From NCBI RefSeq assembly GCF_014204935.1, contig NZ_JACHMJ010000001.1:3472001-3536000 (forward strand): a stretch of DNA of 64,000 nucleotides. The letters run 5' to 3'. How positions within the stretch are numbered: position 1 is the stretch's first letter; the number at the start of each line of letters is the position of its first letter. The notes under the pieces are model-generated. The model saw only the letters and a program-made list of their open reading frames with translations, was not told where the DNA came from and ran no database searches. A program made the position numbers and the translations under genes. Origin of the DNA: Conyzicola lurida (GTDB lineage: Bacteria > Actinomycetota > Actinomycetes > Actinomycetales > Microbacteriaceae). Positions 1 through 7,954 of this stretch are shown here, one piece after another.

Positions 1-458
1 ACCGCGCGGTCGGGGAGCGTCGCGACCGGCGAGGTCGTGGCGCCGAACCGCTCGATCACACGCCGGGTGACGCTCGGCGAGAGCAGTGCGTCGCCCCGGG
101 CGAGCACCTGCACTGCCTCGACCAGGTTCTCGGGACTCGCGGTCTTGAGCAGGAACCCGCTCGCACCCGCGCTCAGCGCCTCGAACAGGTAGTCGTCGCG
201 GTCGAACGTGGTGAGGATCAGCACGCGGCTGGTGTTCGCGGGGTCGGCGACGATCGCACGGGTGGCGGCGAGGCCGTCCGTGCCGGGCATCTGCACGTCC
301 ATGCAGATCACGTCGGGTTCGAGTTCGAGGGCGAGCCGGATGCCGTCGGTGCCGTTGGACGCTTCGCCGACGACCTCGATTCCCGGCTCGCTGTTCAGGA
401 TGATGCGGAAGCCGGCGCGCACCAGCTCCTGGTCGTCGACGAGCAGGACGGTGGTCAT
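1..458 (-). CDS. NarL/LuxR-type response regulator, C-terminus beyond window
   Basis: Receiver domain of a two-component response regulator, cut by the left edge of the window. The visible 152 residues start MTTVLLVDDQELVRAG and carry the acidic pair D8/D9, the phospho-acceptor D54 in ICMDVQMPG, T83/T84 and the conserved K105 in GFLLK. That is a complete receiver; the LuxR-type HTH expected in this roughly 215-residue family would lie beyond base 1. The ATG overlaps the TGA of the upstream histidine kinase gene (ATGA, bases 455-458), so the pair is translationally coupled and almost certainly a cognate pair. The HTH family is inferred from the NarL-like receiver and the HisKA_3 partner, not seen directly. 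Confidence 0.93.
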   Translation of the reverse strand, partial: MTTVLLVDDQELVRAGFRIILNSEPGIEVVGEASNGTDGIRLALELEPDVICMDVQMPGTDGLAATRAIVADPANTSRVLILTTFDRDDYLFEALSAGASGFLLKTASPENLVEAVQVLARGDALLSPSVTRRVIERFGATTSPVATLPDRA

Positions 459-1753
459 GAGGCTGCCTCGGTGGACTCGGTGATTCGGGGGGCGATGCGG
501 GCGCGCACGAGATAGCCGCCGCGGGCACGCGGACCGACCTCGAGCTCGCCGCCGACCGCGGCGAGACGCTCGCGCATGCCGACGTGGCCGAGTCCGGTGC
601 CGCTCGAGGTCAGTCCGCGGCCCACGCCGGTGTCGGCGACCTCGAGCTCGACGCCGTCGGCGAGGTAGCGCAGGCGCACGTCGACGGTCGCCCGTCCTCC
701 CCCGTGCTTGCGCACGTTGGTGAGTGCTTCCTGCGCCACCCGGTAGACGGTGAACCCGACGAGGGTCGGCACGGGGCGGGCGTCGCCGACCACGTGCAGG
801 GTGGCGGGGATGCCGGCGGCGCTGGTCTCCTCGACGAGGTCGGGCAGCTGGTCGACCCCCCGTGTCGAGGAACTGCTGCTCGCGGCATCCGTGTCGTTGT
901 CTCTCAGGGTGGTGAGCAGGCGGTGCAGTTCGTCGACGGCCTGCCGCGCGCTCGCCTCGATCGTCGAGAGCGACTCGGACGCCTGCGCGGGGTCGGTCGC
1001 GAGCACACGACGGGCCGCCCCGGCCTGCACGCCCATGACCGACACGTGGTGGGCCACGACGTCGTGCAGCTCGCGGGCGATGCGCACCCGGTCGAGGGCG
1101 ACGGCCTGGTGCGCGCTGATCTCGCGCTCCTGGGCGAGCTCCTCCGTGCGGTCTTCGAGCTCGGCACGGGAGCGGGCGCCGCGGTAGGCGGAGTCGCCGA
1201 AGTAGTAGGCGCCGCCGAAGTAGAGCAGGTTGGTGAGCACGTTGATGACCGCGTAGGAGGCGAACGCGCTGAAGACGCCGGAGCGGGAGAAGCCGGGCAG
1301 GGTGTCGGGGTCGTTCACGGTGAGCAGCAGCTGCACGCCGATCCAGACGAACATGCCGACGATGATCAGCACCCGGGTGATCGTCGCGGCGCGGCGGTGC
1401 CGGCTCCACGCGCCGACGGAATAGATCGCGATGAAGAGCGTGATGCTGCCGAACAGCGCCTCGGGCACCCGGAAAGTGGGGGCGAGGAAGAAGGCGACGG
1501 AGACGACGACCGCCACGATCTCGGGGTAACGGCGGCGCCAGGCCAGCGGGACGGTGAGCGCGAGGATCATGAGCGCGCTGAGCCAGATCGGCGCGGGGTG
1601 CAGCTGCGGGTCGACGTCGAGGTCGGTGAAGTAGCCCGAACGCGCGTGCAGCAGCGCGCTCACGATGGTGCCGACCGCGAGTGCCGCGACGCCGATGGCG
1701 TCACGACGGTACCCCTCGCGGCCCGGTCGGGGGCGCAGCCAGTCGTCAGTCAC
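455..1753 (-). CDS. Sensor histidine kinase, HisKA_3 (NarX/DesK-like) type
   Basis: Membrane sensor kinase of 432 residues. Five or six hydrophobic segments fill residues 20-185, followed by a short coiled coil (about 195-222). The dimerisation/phosphoacceptor motif ARELHDVVAHHVS has its histidine at residue 230. The HATPase domain shows an N-box (EALTNVRKHGGG), ADTGVGRG and a GLGHVGMRERL G-box. This is the standard plan of actinobacterial LuxR-coupled kinases; the signal cannot be read from sequence. The GTG start is supported by a leaderless arrangement: a TAGCGT -10 (1760-1765) ends 6 nt before it. Its stop overlaps the response regulator start. Confidence 0.95.
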   Translation of the reverse strand: MTDDWLRPRPGREGYRRDAIGVAALAVGTIVSALLHARSGYFTDLDVDPQLHPAPIWLSALMILALTVPLAWRRRYPEIVAVVVSVAFFLAPTFRVPEALFGSITLFIAIYSVGAWSRHRRAATITRVLIIVGMFVWIGVQLLLTVNDPDTLPGFSRSGVFSAFASYAVINVLTNLLYFGGAYYFGDSAYRGARSRAELEDRTEELAQEREISAHQAVALDRVRIARELHDVVAHHVSVMGVQAGAARRVLATDPAQASESLSTIEASARQAVDELHRLLTTLRDNDTDAASSSSSTRGVDQLPDLVEETSAAGIPATLHVVGDARPVPTLVGFTVYRVAQEALTNVRKHGGGRATVDVRLRYLADGVELEVADTGVGRGLTSSGTGLGHVGMRERLAAVGGELEVGPRARGGYLVRARIAPRITESTEAAS

Positions 1754-1759
1754 GGGTCA

Positions 1760-1765
1760 ACGCTA
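1760..1765 (-). promoter_or_regulatory. -10 element of the two-component operon (leaderless)
   Basis: Reads TAGCGT on the minus strand and ends 6 nt before the GTG at 1753, so transcription should begin at or within a base or two of the start codon. Confidence 0.6.
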
Positions 1766-1822
1766 CCGAGGCGGGTGGGGCGGGGCATCCGTCTCGCGGG
1801 GGAACGGCGAACCGCCAGCGGA

Positions 1823-1859
1823 TTGAGCCCGTCGAAACCCGGGGTTTCGACAGGCTCAA
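1823..1859. repeat. Inverted pair of the TGAGCCTGTCGAA repeat
   Basis: TTGAGCCCGTCGAAACCC is followed almost immediately by its near-complement GGGTTTCGACAGGCTCAA. The result is an 18-bp stem with one mismatch and a tiny loop. It lies upstream of the two-component promoter and downstream of the DUF6421-like gene (3' end at 1872), where it could act as that gene's terminator. Confidence 0.7.
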
Positions 1860-1871
1860 CCCGCCTGAGCC

Positions 1872-3233
1872 CTAAGCCGTGATCCCCGCCGTCGACTCGA
1901 TCACGGCGGTCATCTTCTTGGAGAGCGCCTCGTAGAACATCGAGAGCGGGAACTCGTCGTCCATCACCGCGTCGGTGTACCCGCGGGGCGGGCCGTCGAG
2001 CGGCAGGTCGCGCACCGCCCAGCGCGAGGCCGGGTGCGGGGTCAGCGTCGACGCGACGAGATCGTACGCGGCGAGCCAGTGAGCCACCTTCGGACGGTCG
2101 ATCGACTTCCAGTACAGGTCGTTGATCGCGTCGGAGAGTGCGATGACGACCTCGGGGACCTCGTCCCAGTCGATCGTGAGCGCGGTGTCGGTCCAGTGCA
2201 GCACGTGGTGCTGGTGCATCCACGCGAACAGCAGCTGGCCGCCGAGTCCGTCGTAGTTGCGCACCCGGCTGCCGGTGATCGCGAACCGGAAGATGCGGTC
2301 GAAGATCACCGCGTACTGCACGAGCTTCGCGCGGTCGCGGGCCACCGGGTCGGCGTCGTCGTCGCGCGACACCGTGACGGCCTCGCGGAACGCCGTCAGA
2401 TCGCAGCGCAGCTCCTCGAGCGAGTACAGGAAGTACGGCATGCGCTGTTTGATCATGAACGGGTCGAAGGGCAGGTCGCCGCGCATGTGCGTGCGGTCGT
2501 GGATCAGATCCCACATCACGAACGTCTGCTCGGTGAGTTGCTGGTCGTCGAGCAGTCTCGCCGCGTCATCCGGCAGCTCGAGCTTGGTGATCTCGGATGC
2601 TGCCCGCACGACCCGGCGGAATCGGGCCGCCTCGCGGTCGGCGAAGATCGCACCCCAGGTGAAGGTGGGCACCTCGCGCATCGCGACGCTCTCGGGGAAC
2701 AGCACGGCCGAGTTGGTGTCGTAGCCCGGCGTGAAGTCGACGAAGCGTACGGGCACGAACAGCTTGTTCGAGTACTCCCCCGCCTCGAGCTCGCCGACGA
2801 ACTCCGGCCAGATGACCTCGATGAGCACGGCCTCGACGAGGCGGCTGGTCGAGCCGTTCTGCGTGTACATCGGGAACACGACGAGGTGGCGTAGGCCGTC
2901 GACGCGGTCGAGCTGCGGCTGGAACGCCTGCAGCGAGTCGAGGAAGTCGGGCACGCCGAATCCCTCGGACGCCCACCGCTCGAAGTCGACCGAGGCCGCG
3001 CCGAGGTAGGCCGCGTCGTGCGGCAGTTCGGTGCGGAAACTCAGGATCTCGCGCACGATCGTCGCGACGTACCCGCGTGCCGCGTCGTGGTCGCCCGCGT
3101 CTGGCACGCTGCCGTCCTGAATCTGGAGAAGTTGAAGAGCGGATGCCGCGTGCTTGAGGTTCAGCCAGGAGGCGTCCTCCACAACCTCGGGTTCTCCGAC
3201 GATGGCGGTGCTGGACATCGTGGTGTTGGACAT
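1872..3233 (-). CDS. Conserved actinobacterial protein, probably DUF6421 family
   Basis: Soluble protein of 453 residues with no signal peptide or clear membrane segment. I match it from memory to the uncharacterised actinobacterial family DUF6421. It is rich in conserved-looking aromatic and charged stretches, for example HDRTHMRGDLPFDPF in the middle and FAWMHQHHVLHW near residue 350, where clustered histidines could bind a metal. I do not know its function and nothing nearby hints at one. The ATG at 3233 is preceded by a good Shine-Dalgarno (GGAGG, 7 nt spacing), so unlike many neighbours this mRNA has a leader. A second ATG lies at codon 6. Confidence 0.75.
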   Translation of the reverse strand: MSNTTMSSTAIVGEPEVVEDASWLNLKHAASALQLLQIQDGSVPDAGDHDAARGYVATIVREILSFRTELPHDAAYLGAASVDFERWASEGFGVPDFLDSLQAFQPQLDRVDGLRHLVVFPMYTQNGSTSRLVEAVLIEVIWPEFVGELEAGEYSNKLFVPVRFVDFTPGYDTNSAVLFPESVAMREVPTFTWGAIFADREAARFRRVVRAASEITKLELPDDAARLLDDQQLTEQTFVMWDLIHDRTHMRGDLPFDPFMIKQRMPYFLYSLEELRCDLTAFREAVTVSRDDDADPVARDRAKLVQYAVIFDRIFRFAITGSRVRNYDGLGGQLLFAWMHQHHVLHWTDTALTIDWDEVPEVVIALSDAINDLYWKSIDRPKVAHWLAAYDLVASTLTPHPASRWAVRDLPLDGPPRGYTDAVMDDEFPLSMFYEALSKKMTAVIESTAGITA

Positions 3234-3417
3234 GGGTGAACCTCCGATCCGCGTGAGCGTGTGACGAGCGGCGCACGGATAGAGCGCCTGATTCGAGCCT
3301 AACGACGGAGCATTCGCGGTTGATTGTGTCTCACGCGGGAAAATTGCACCAGCGACCCCAATATCCGCACGAAACCGTCATCCCGCGTGTGTCGCGCACG
3401 CCGCCTACACTTCACAC

Positions 3418-4143
3418 ATGTCTACGGCGCGCGAACTCGAGGCGGCGCTCGCCGCGGTGGCCAGCCGCGACGAGGCCCAGAAACTGCAGAGGTTCTTCAA
3501 GACCGGCAAAGGGCAGTACGGCGCGGGCGACCGCTTCATCGGGGTCCGGGTGCCGACGATCCGGCTCGTGGCGAAGGACTTCGCCGACCTCTCGCCGGCC
3601 GACCTCAACGACCTGCTCGACAGCGCGATCCACGAGCACCGGTTTGCCGCTCTCGTCGTGATGGTCGGGCAGTTCCAACGGGCGAGCAAGGCGGGCGACG
3701 AGCCCGAGCGCGAACGTCTCGTCGAGTTCTACCTCTCGGCCATGCGGCGCGGCCGCATCAACAACTGGGACCTGGTCGACACCTCGGCCGAGTTCATCCT
3801 CGGCGAGTACCTCTACGACAGGCCGCGCGACCAGTTGGCGCGTCTCGCGAAGAGCGGCGTGGTCTGGCAGCGGCGCATCGCGATGATCTCGACCTTCGCC
3901 TTCATCAAGCACGGCGACGCGTCGACGACGCTCGAAGTGGCCGAGGTGCTGCTCGATGACCAGCACGATCTGATTCAGAAGGCCGTCGGCTGGATGCTGC
4001 GCGAGGTCGGCAAGCGGGTCGACAGAGACCTGCTGACCGGCTTTTTAACCGCGAATGCGAAGCGGATGTCGCGGGTGAGCCTGAGTTACGCGACGGAGCA
4101 CTTCGAGCTGGCGGATCGCGTGTACTACCGGTCGCTGAACTAG
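3418..4143 (+). CDS. DNA alkylation repair protein, AlkD-like HEAT-repeat family
   Basis: 241-residue all-helical protein of the AlkC/AlkD family, DNA glycosylases that excise bulky or cationic alkylated bases without base flipping. The N-terminal region has the family pattern FFKTGKGQYGAGDRFIGVRVPTIR (given here as positions 25-48), which is highly typical, and continues through HEAT-like repeats (WDLVDTSAEFILGEYL, RRIAMISTFAFIKHGD, KAVGWMLREVGKR). Length agrees with the family (about 220-240). A TACACT -10 at 3406-3411 ends exactly 6 nt before the ATG, so the gene looks leaderless and monocistronic. Catalytic residues were not checked against a structure. Confidence 0.9.
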   Translation: MSTARELEAALAAVASRDEAQKLQRFFKTGKGQYGAGDRFIGVRVPTIRLVAKDFADLSPADLNDLLDSAIHEHRFAALVVMVGQFQRASKAGDEPERERLVEFYLSAMRRGRINNWDLVDTSAEFILGEYLYDRPRDQLARLAKSGVVWQRRIAMISTFAFIKHGDASTTLEVAEVLLDDQHDLIQKAVGWMLREVGKRVDRDLLTGFLTANAKRMSRVSLSYATEHFELADRVYYRSLN

Positions 4144-4203
4144 GGCGGAGTGAGCCTGTCGAAATCCCATGGTGCGGACGGGGTTTCGACGAGGTCAACC
4201 CGC

Positions 4204-5019
4204 TCAGAGGTGGTGCCGCGCCAGCCAGTCGAGCACCAGCGCCGTGAACTCGGCGGGCTTCTCCACGCTGGGCAGGTGCGCGGTGTCCGCGATCACCACG
4301 CCCTCCGCGCCGACGATGGCCGACGCCAGATACTCCTGCTGCTGCAGCGCTACCGAGATGTCCTTGTCGCCGACGATCACGAGCGCGGGAACGGCGATCT
4401 CGCCGAGCCGTCCGTACGCGGGCGGTTCGAGCCCGACCGGGATCGGCGCCTCGAGCACGTGCCCGGTGTTGGCCAGGTTGAGGTCGTAGGCGGTCTGCAG
4501 GAACTCCGGGTCGACGTCGGTCAGCTCGCGGGTCGGTCCGACGCCCCACAGCTCGGCCTCGAGCCGGAAGGCGCCGTCGAGGTCGCCCTCCTCGTACGCG
4601 TCGTCGACGGCGGTGAACAGCTGCTCTTCGCGGTCGGTGAGCGCGGTGCCCGGATAGCCGCTCGGGCCCGAACCGATCGTGACCAGCCCGCTGACGCGCT
4701 CCGGTGCGTCGAGGGCGAAATCGATCGCGATGCCCCCGCCCCGCGAACAACCGATCAGAGTGGCCGACTCGACACCGAGGTGGTCCAGTAGGGACGCGGC
4801 ATCCGACCGGTTCGAATATTCGACGTTCTGGGTCGTCGTCTCGCCGAAACCGCGGGTGTCGAACCGGATGACGAAGTGGTCGGCGGCGAGGGCCTCGACC
4901 TGCGGGTCCCACATGCGCAGGGTGGCGATTCCCGCGTGGATGAGCAGCACTGCCGGCTTGCCGATGTGGCCGTCGGTCTCGTAGTAGAGGGTCGCGCCCG
5001 CGACGTCGAGGTGGGTCAT
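4204..5019 (-). CDS. Alpha/beta-fold hydrolase
   Basis: 271 residues. The nucleophile elbow is GCSRGG (S92; Cys rather than the commoner aliphatic residue at x1), the oxyanion region is HAGIATLRMW (28-37), the acid is probably in VIVGDKD and the histidine in DTAHLPSVEKP near the C-terminus. This is the complete catalytic triad of 3-oxoadipate enol-lactonase/esterase-like hydrolases; the substrate cannot be assigned. It has a leaderless ATG: TAGCGT (minus strand, 5026-5031) ends 6 nt upstream. It is divergent from the AEC transporter gene with only 27 bp between start codons. It converges on the AlkD-like gene across a degenerate copy of the dispersed repeat (about 4150-4200). Confidence 0.93.
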   Translation of the reverse strand: MTHLDVAGATLYYETDGHIGKPAVLLIHAGIATLRMWDPQVEALAADHFVIRFDTRGFGETTTQNVEYSNRSDAASLLDHLGVESATLIGCSRGGGIAIDFALDAPERVSGLVTIGSGPSGYPGTALTDREEQLFTAVDDAYEEGDLDGAFRLEAELWGVGPTRELTDVDPEFLQTAYDLNLANTGHVLEAPIPVGLEPPAYGRLGEIAVPALVIVGDKDISVALQQQEYLASAIVGAEGVVIADTAHLPSVEKPAEFTALVLDWLARHHL

Positions 5020-5025
5020 GCCCCA

Positions 5026-5040
5026 ACGCTAGGCGATACT
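5026..5040. promoter_or_regulatory. Back-to-back leaderless promoters in a 27-bp divergent gap
   Basis: Minus-strand TAGCGT (5026-5031) serves the hydrolase start at 5019, and plus-strand GATACT (5035-5040) serves the transporter start at 5047; each ends 6 nt from its start codon. Only 3 bp separate the hexamers, so each -35 region must lie inside the other gene. Confidence 0.6.
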
Positions 5041-5046
5041 GGACAG

Positions 5047-5967
5047 GTGTCGGGGGTCTTGATCGGTTTTGCCATCATCGGCGTGATAATCCTCATCGGG
5101 TTCATCGTCGGTCGCATCGGCATCCTCGGCGAGCACGCTCCGCAGGTGCTCAGCCGCATCGTCTTCTTCGTGCTCTCCCCCGCGCTGCTCTTCACGGTGC
5201 TCGCCGACGCCGACGTGCACTCGCTCTTCTCGTCGATGTTCCTCATCTCGGCGATCACCGCGCTCATCGCCTGCCTGCTGTTCGCCGGAATCGCGCTGCT
5301 GATCTTCCGCCGCAAGGCGCCGGAGGCCGTGATCGGCTCGATGGCGGCCGGCTACGTCAACGCCAACAACATCGGAATCCCCGTCGCTGTCTACGTGCTC
5401 GGCGACACCGCGTACTCGGCGCCGGTGCTGCTCTTCCAGCTGCTCGTGCTCGCGCCGATCTCGCTCGGCATTCTCGACGTGACCACCAGCGGCAAGGTGT
5501 CGGTGAAGCGCATCCTGCTGCAGCCGGTGCGCAATCCGATCATCATCGCGTCGGTGCTCGGCGTGATCGTCTCCATCACGGGACTCGAACTGCCGGCCGC
5601 GGTCATGGAGCCCTTCCGCATCGTCGGTGCCGCGGCCGTGCCGCTCGTGCTCATCGCCTTCGGCATGTCCCTGGTCGGGCGGCGCCTGCTCGAGCCCGGA
5701 TCCGGCCGCCGCGACATCCTGCTTGCCAGCTTCGTCAAGCTCGCGGTGATGCCGGTCGTGGCCTGGCTGTTCGGACGTTTCGTCTTCGGCCTCGGCCAGG
5801 AGCAGCTGTTCGCCGTCGTCGTTCTCGCCGGGCTGCCCACCGCGCAGAACGTTTTCGTCTACGCCCAGCGCTACAACCGCGGCGTCGCCGTCGCCCGCGA
5901 CACCGTGCTGATCACGACGATCGGTTCGGTGCCGATCCTCGTGATCGTGGCCGCGCTGCTCGCTTAG
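5047..5967 (+). CDS. AEC family (auxin efflux carrier-like) transporter
   Basis: 306-residue inner-membrane protein with about ten hydrophobic segments in the typical 5+5 arrangement. It starts MSGVLIGFAIIGVIILIGFIVGR and contains the family-typical YVNANNIGIPVAVYVLG and GLPTAQNVFVYAQRY motifs. AEC members export or facilitate organic acids, malonate or amino-acid derivatives; this substrate is unknown. An in-frame reading extends upstream, but the GTG at 5047 is chosen because hydrophobicity begins there and a GATACT -10 ends 6 nt before it. The extension would run through the divergent hydrolase gene. Confidence 0.92.
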   Translation: MSGVLIGFAIIGVIILIGFIVGRIGILGEHAPQVLSRIVFFVLSPALLFTVLADADVHSLFSSMFLISAITALIACLLFAGIALLIFRRKAPEAVIGSMAAGYVNANNIGIPVAVYVLGDTAYSAPVLLFQLLVLAPISLGILDVTTSGKVSVKRILLQPVRNPIIIASVLGVIVSITGLELPAAVMEPFRIVGAAAVPLVLIAFGMSLVGRRLLEPGSGRRDILLASFVKLAVMPVVAWLFGRFVFGLGQEQLFAVVVLAGLPTAQNVFVYAQRYNRGVAVARDTVLITTIGSVPILVIVAALLA

Positions 5968-5978
5968 GCGGATCGTAG

Positions 5979-6812
5979 TCAGCCGACCGTGTCCGGATCC
6001 GATCCGGTACGCTCGCCCGTCTCCAACGCGGCGATGGCGGCGAGGTCCGCGGCATCCAACTCGAAATCGAAGATCAGCGAGTTCTCGCGGATGCGGTCGA
6101 GCGAGTTCGACTTGGGAATCACCGCGACGCCCGACTGGACGTGCCAGCGCAGCACGACCTGGGCGGGGGTCTTGCCGTGCTTTTCGCCGATGGCCGCGAG
6201 CGTGGGGTCGTCGAGCACCCGGCCGCGGGCGAGCGGGGACCAGGCCTCGGTGAGGATGCCGTGGGCCGCGTTGTACGCGCGCAGCTCGTGCTGCTGCAGC
6301 CACGGCTGCAACTCGATCTGGTTGATCACCGGAGTCTCGGTCGCGTTCGCAAGGAGTTTGTCGAGGTGTGGCGCGTTGAAGTTGCTGACGCCGATCGAGC
6401 GCGCCCGACCCTCGCCCTTCAGCGTCTCGAGGGCGCGCCAGGTCTCGACGTAGCGGTCTTGGGCGGGTGCCGGCCAGTGGATCAGGTAGAGGTCGACATA
6501 GTCGAGCCCGAGGAGCTCGAGGCTGGTGTCGAACGCCCGGAGGGTCTCGTCGTATCCCTGGTCGTCGTTCCAGACCTTCGTTGTGACAAATATCTCCTCG
6601 CGTTGTACCCCGGATGCCCGGATGCCGGCACCGACGCCGGCCTCGTTGAAGTAGAGCTTGGCGGTGTCGACGTGCCGGTATCCGGCCTCGATCGCGCCCT
6701 CGACCAGGTGGGCGGCAAGCGAATCGTCCACCTTGTAGACGCCGAGTCCGAACTGCGGGATGGCGCGGCCGTCGGCGAGTTGCAGGCTGGGGGAGAACGG
6801 AGAAGTCGTCAT
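5979..6812 (-). CDS. Aldo/keto reductase
   Basis: 277-residue NADPH-dependent carbonyl reductase of the AKR superfamily (2,5-diketo-gluconate reductase-like, AKR5). The catalytic tetrad is intact: D49 in VDTAKLYFNE, Y54, K79 in TTKVW and H112 in LIHWP. The cofactor motif AVIPKSNSLDRIREN near the C-terminus (the PKS and R residues that bind the 2'-phosphate) supports NADPH use. It converges on the AEC transporter gene with an 11-bp gap and no visible terminator. Substrate unknown. Confidence 0.94.
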   Translation of the reverse strand: MTTSPFSPSLQLADGRAIPQFGLGVYKVDDSLAAHLVEGAIEAGYRHVDTAKLYFNEAGVGAGIRASGVQREEIFVTTKVWNDDQGYDETLRAFDTSLELLGLDYVDLYLIHWPAPAQDRYVETWRALETLKGEGRARSIGVSNFNAPHLDKLLANATETPVINQIELQPWLQQHELRAYNAAHGILTEAWSPLARGRVLDDPTLAAIGEKHGKTPAQVVLRWHVQSGVAVIPKSNSLDRIRENSLIFDFELDAADLAAIAALETGERTGSDPDTVG

Positions 6813-6973
6813 GTGACAAGTATTTCGCGCATCGCCCAGAGGTGTCGCTTTTCCTCCGGCTGGGGGACAATCCCCGGCGCTTTGGGGGCCATAGTCGCCA
6901 CTTGTGGCGTAAATAGGCGGTAAATGATTTTGGCTGTACCCCTAATCTTGCCATTATGAGCCGTTTTCTTAGC

Positions 6974-6979
6974 TAGTCT
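6974..6979 (+). promoter_or_regulatory. -10 element placed for a leaderless start at 6986
   Basis: TAGTCT ends exactly 6 nt before GTG 6986, the spacing seen at confirmed-looking starts in this window. It would therefore launch the 16-codon upstream frame rather than the main gene at 7026. Confidence 0.55.
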
Positions 6980-6985
6980 GAACCC

Positions 6986-7036
6986 GTGACTCCGAATGGC
7001 CGTACCCCGAGTGTGCAGGTGATGTGTGGAAATTAG
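6986..7036 (+). CDS. Possible 16-residue leaderless leader peptide
   Basis: GTG-initiated frame encoding MTPNGRTPSVQVMCGN, ending in TAG that overlaps the first codons of the following gene by 11 nt. The case for translation is positional: it starts 6 nt after a TAGTCT -10, as at more than 20 other starts here, while the main gene's GTG at 7026 has no such element and no strong Shine-Dalgarno. Translation terminating across 7026 would favour re-initiation there. A frameshift separating the true N-terminus from the main gene is the alternative. Confidence 0.4.
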   Translation: MTPNGRTPSVQVMCGN

Positions 7037-7859
7037 CGCGCCCGAAGAGCTGGCCGTCTGGAAGGCAGCTGCTGCCGCCCGCCACTACTCGTACCAGTCC
7101 CACATCCTCGGCCCGGGATTGTCCGGCCAGATGTTCAAGACCGGCGAGCGCGTAGTCGCCACGTCTCTCGTCAACGCCCTGCAGGCTCCGTCGCCGTTCC
7201 TCGCGGGCAGCGTCAACGGCCGCTACCTCGACAGTGACTTCTCCCCGCACACGATCTCCGCGTCGTTCGTGGCCATCCCGCTCGCGCGTCCCGTGCCGAA
7301 CGTGGTGTTGCTGACCAGCGGGCTGGACGTGCTGCGCCACACCGGCATCGAGACCGAGGGCCACGTGCCGCTCGCCGTCGACGGCGACTTCTCCCAGCCG
7401 TTCGAGATCCTCTCCGCTCCCGGCTTCGAGCTCGACGCCCGCCAGATCCTCACCCCCGAACTCATCGCCCTCGCCCTCGACGTCACCGGCGGATGCGACA
7501 TCGAACTCGTCGACGAGTGGATGTTCGTCTACAGCGCCGCCGGAAAGAACAGCACCGAAGAGGCTCTCGAAGGCATCGAGAAGATCACCCGCCACGTGCA
7601 GGCGCGCGTCGCGGGTCAGAGCGAATTCGTCCAGACCGACTCGAACGATGTCGTCGTCGCCGAGCCCGCCGCCCCCACGGTCCCCCGCGTCACCGAGCGT
7701 GAAGAGCGCGAGGCCCGCGCCGGCGCCGTGGCCACCGGCCGCCGCGCCCTCGACAGCCAGATGCACTACACGCAGCGCCTCGTGCTGTTCTCGCTCGGAT
7801 CGTTCATCACCGGCGGTCTCGCCTGGTGGTTCGTGAGCGACCTGCTGCCGAGCCTGTAG
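7026..7859 (+). CDS. Conserved hypothetical, C-terminally membrane-anchored protein
   Basis: 277 residues, family not recognised. The first 190 residues look soluble and globular (MEISAPEELAVWKAAAAARHY...). A charged Glu/Arg-rich linker follows (about 200-240), then a single hydrophobic segment LVLFSLGSFITGGLAWWFV very close to the C-terminus. That is a tail-anchor topology: the bulk is in the cytoplasm with about five residues outside. No catalytic motif is evident. The GTG at 7026 is the first possible start because a TGA at 7020-7022 closes the frame. See the overlapping leader frame at 6986. Confidence 0.8.
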   Translation: MEISAPEELAVWKAAAAARHYSYQSHILGPGLSGQMFKTGERVVATSLVNALQAPSPFLAGSVNGRYLDSDFSPHTISASFVAIPLARPVPNVVLLTSGLDVLRHTGIETEGHVPLAVDGDFSQPFEILSAPGFELDARQILTPELIALALDVTGGCDIELVDEWMFVYSAAGKNSTEEALEGIEKITRHVQARVAGQSEFVQTDSNDVVVAEPAAPTVPRVTEREEREARAGAVATGRRALDSQMHYTQRLVLFSLGSFITGGLAWWFVSDLLPSL

Positions 7860-7876
7860 GGCTTAACCGAAACTCA

Positions 7877-7941
7877 GTCGCAGGCTCCTTCGGCGCTGGG
7901 GTCGCGCACACGCTGGCGCGTTTGCCATAGCTCCACCGCGC
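7877..7941. repeat. 65-bp dispersed repeat, copy 1
   Basis: Matches 38775-38839 at 59 of 65 positions without gaps (ends GCCATAGCTCCACCGCGC in both). Both copies sit between the 3' ends of convergent genes, in the same orientation. Confidence 0.85.
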
Positions 7942-7954
7942 ATGCTCAACCCTC

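Noticed and set aside
584-1882. Long plus-strand frame of 432 codons opposite the histidine kinase
   Set aside because: Pure Gly/Ala/Arg-rich shadow of the kinase gene in a high-G+C context; no recognisable protein, and the kinase has all its motifs.
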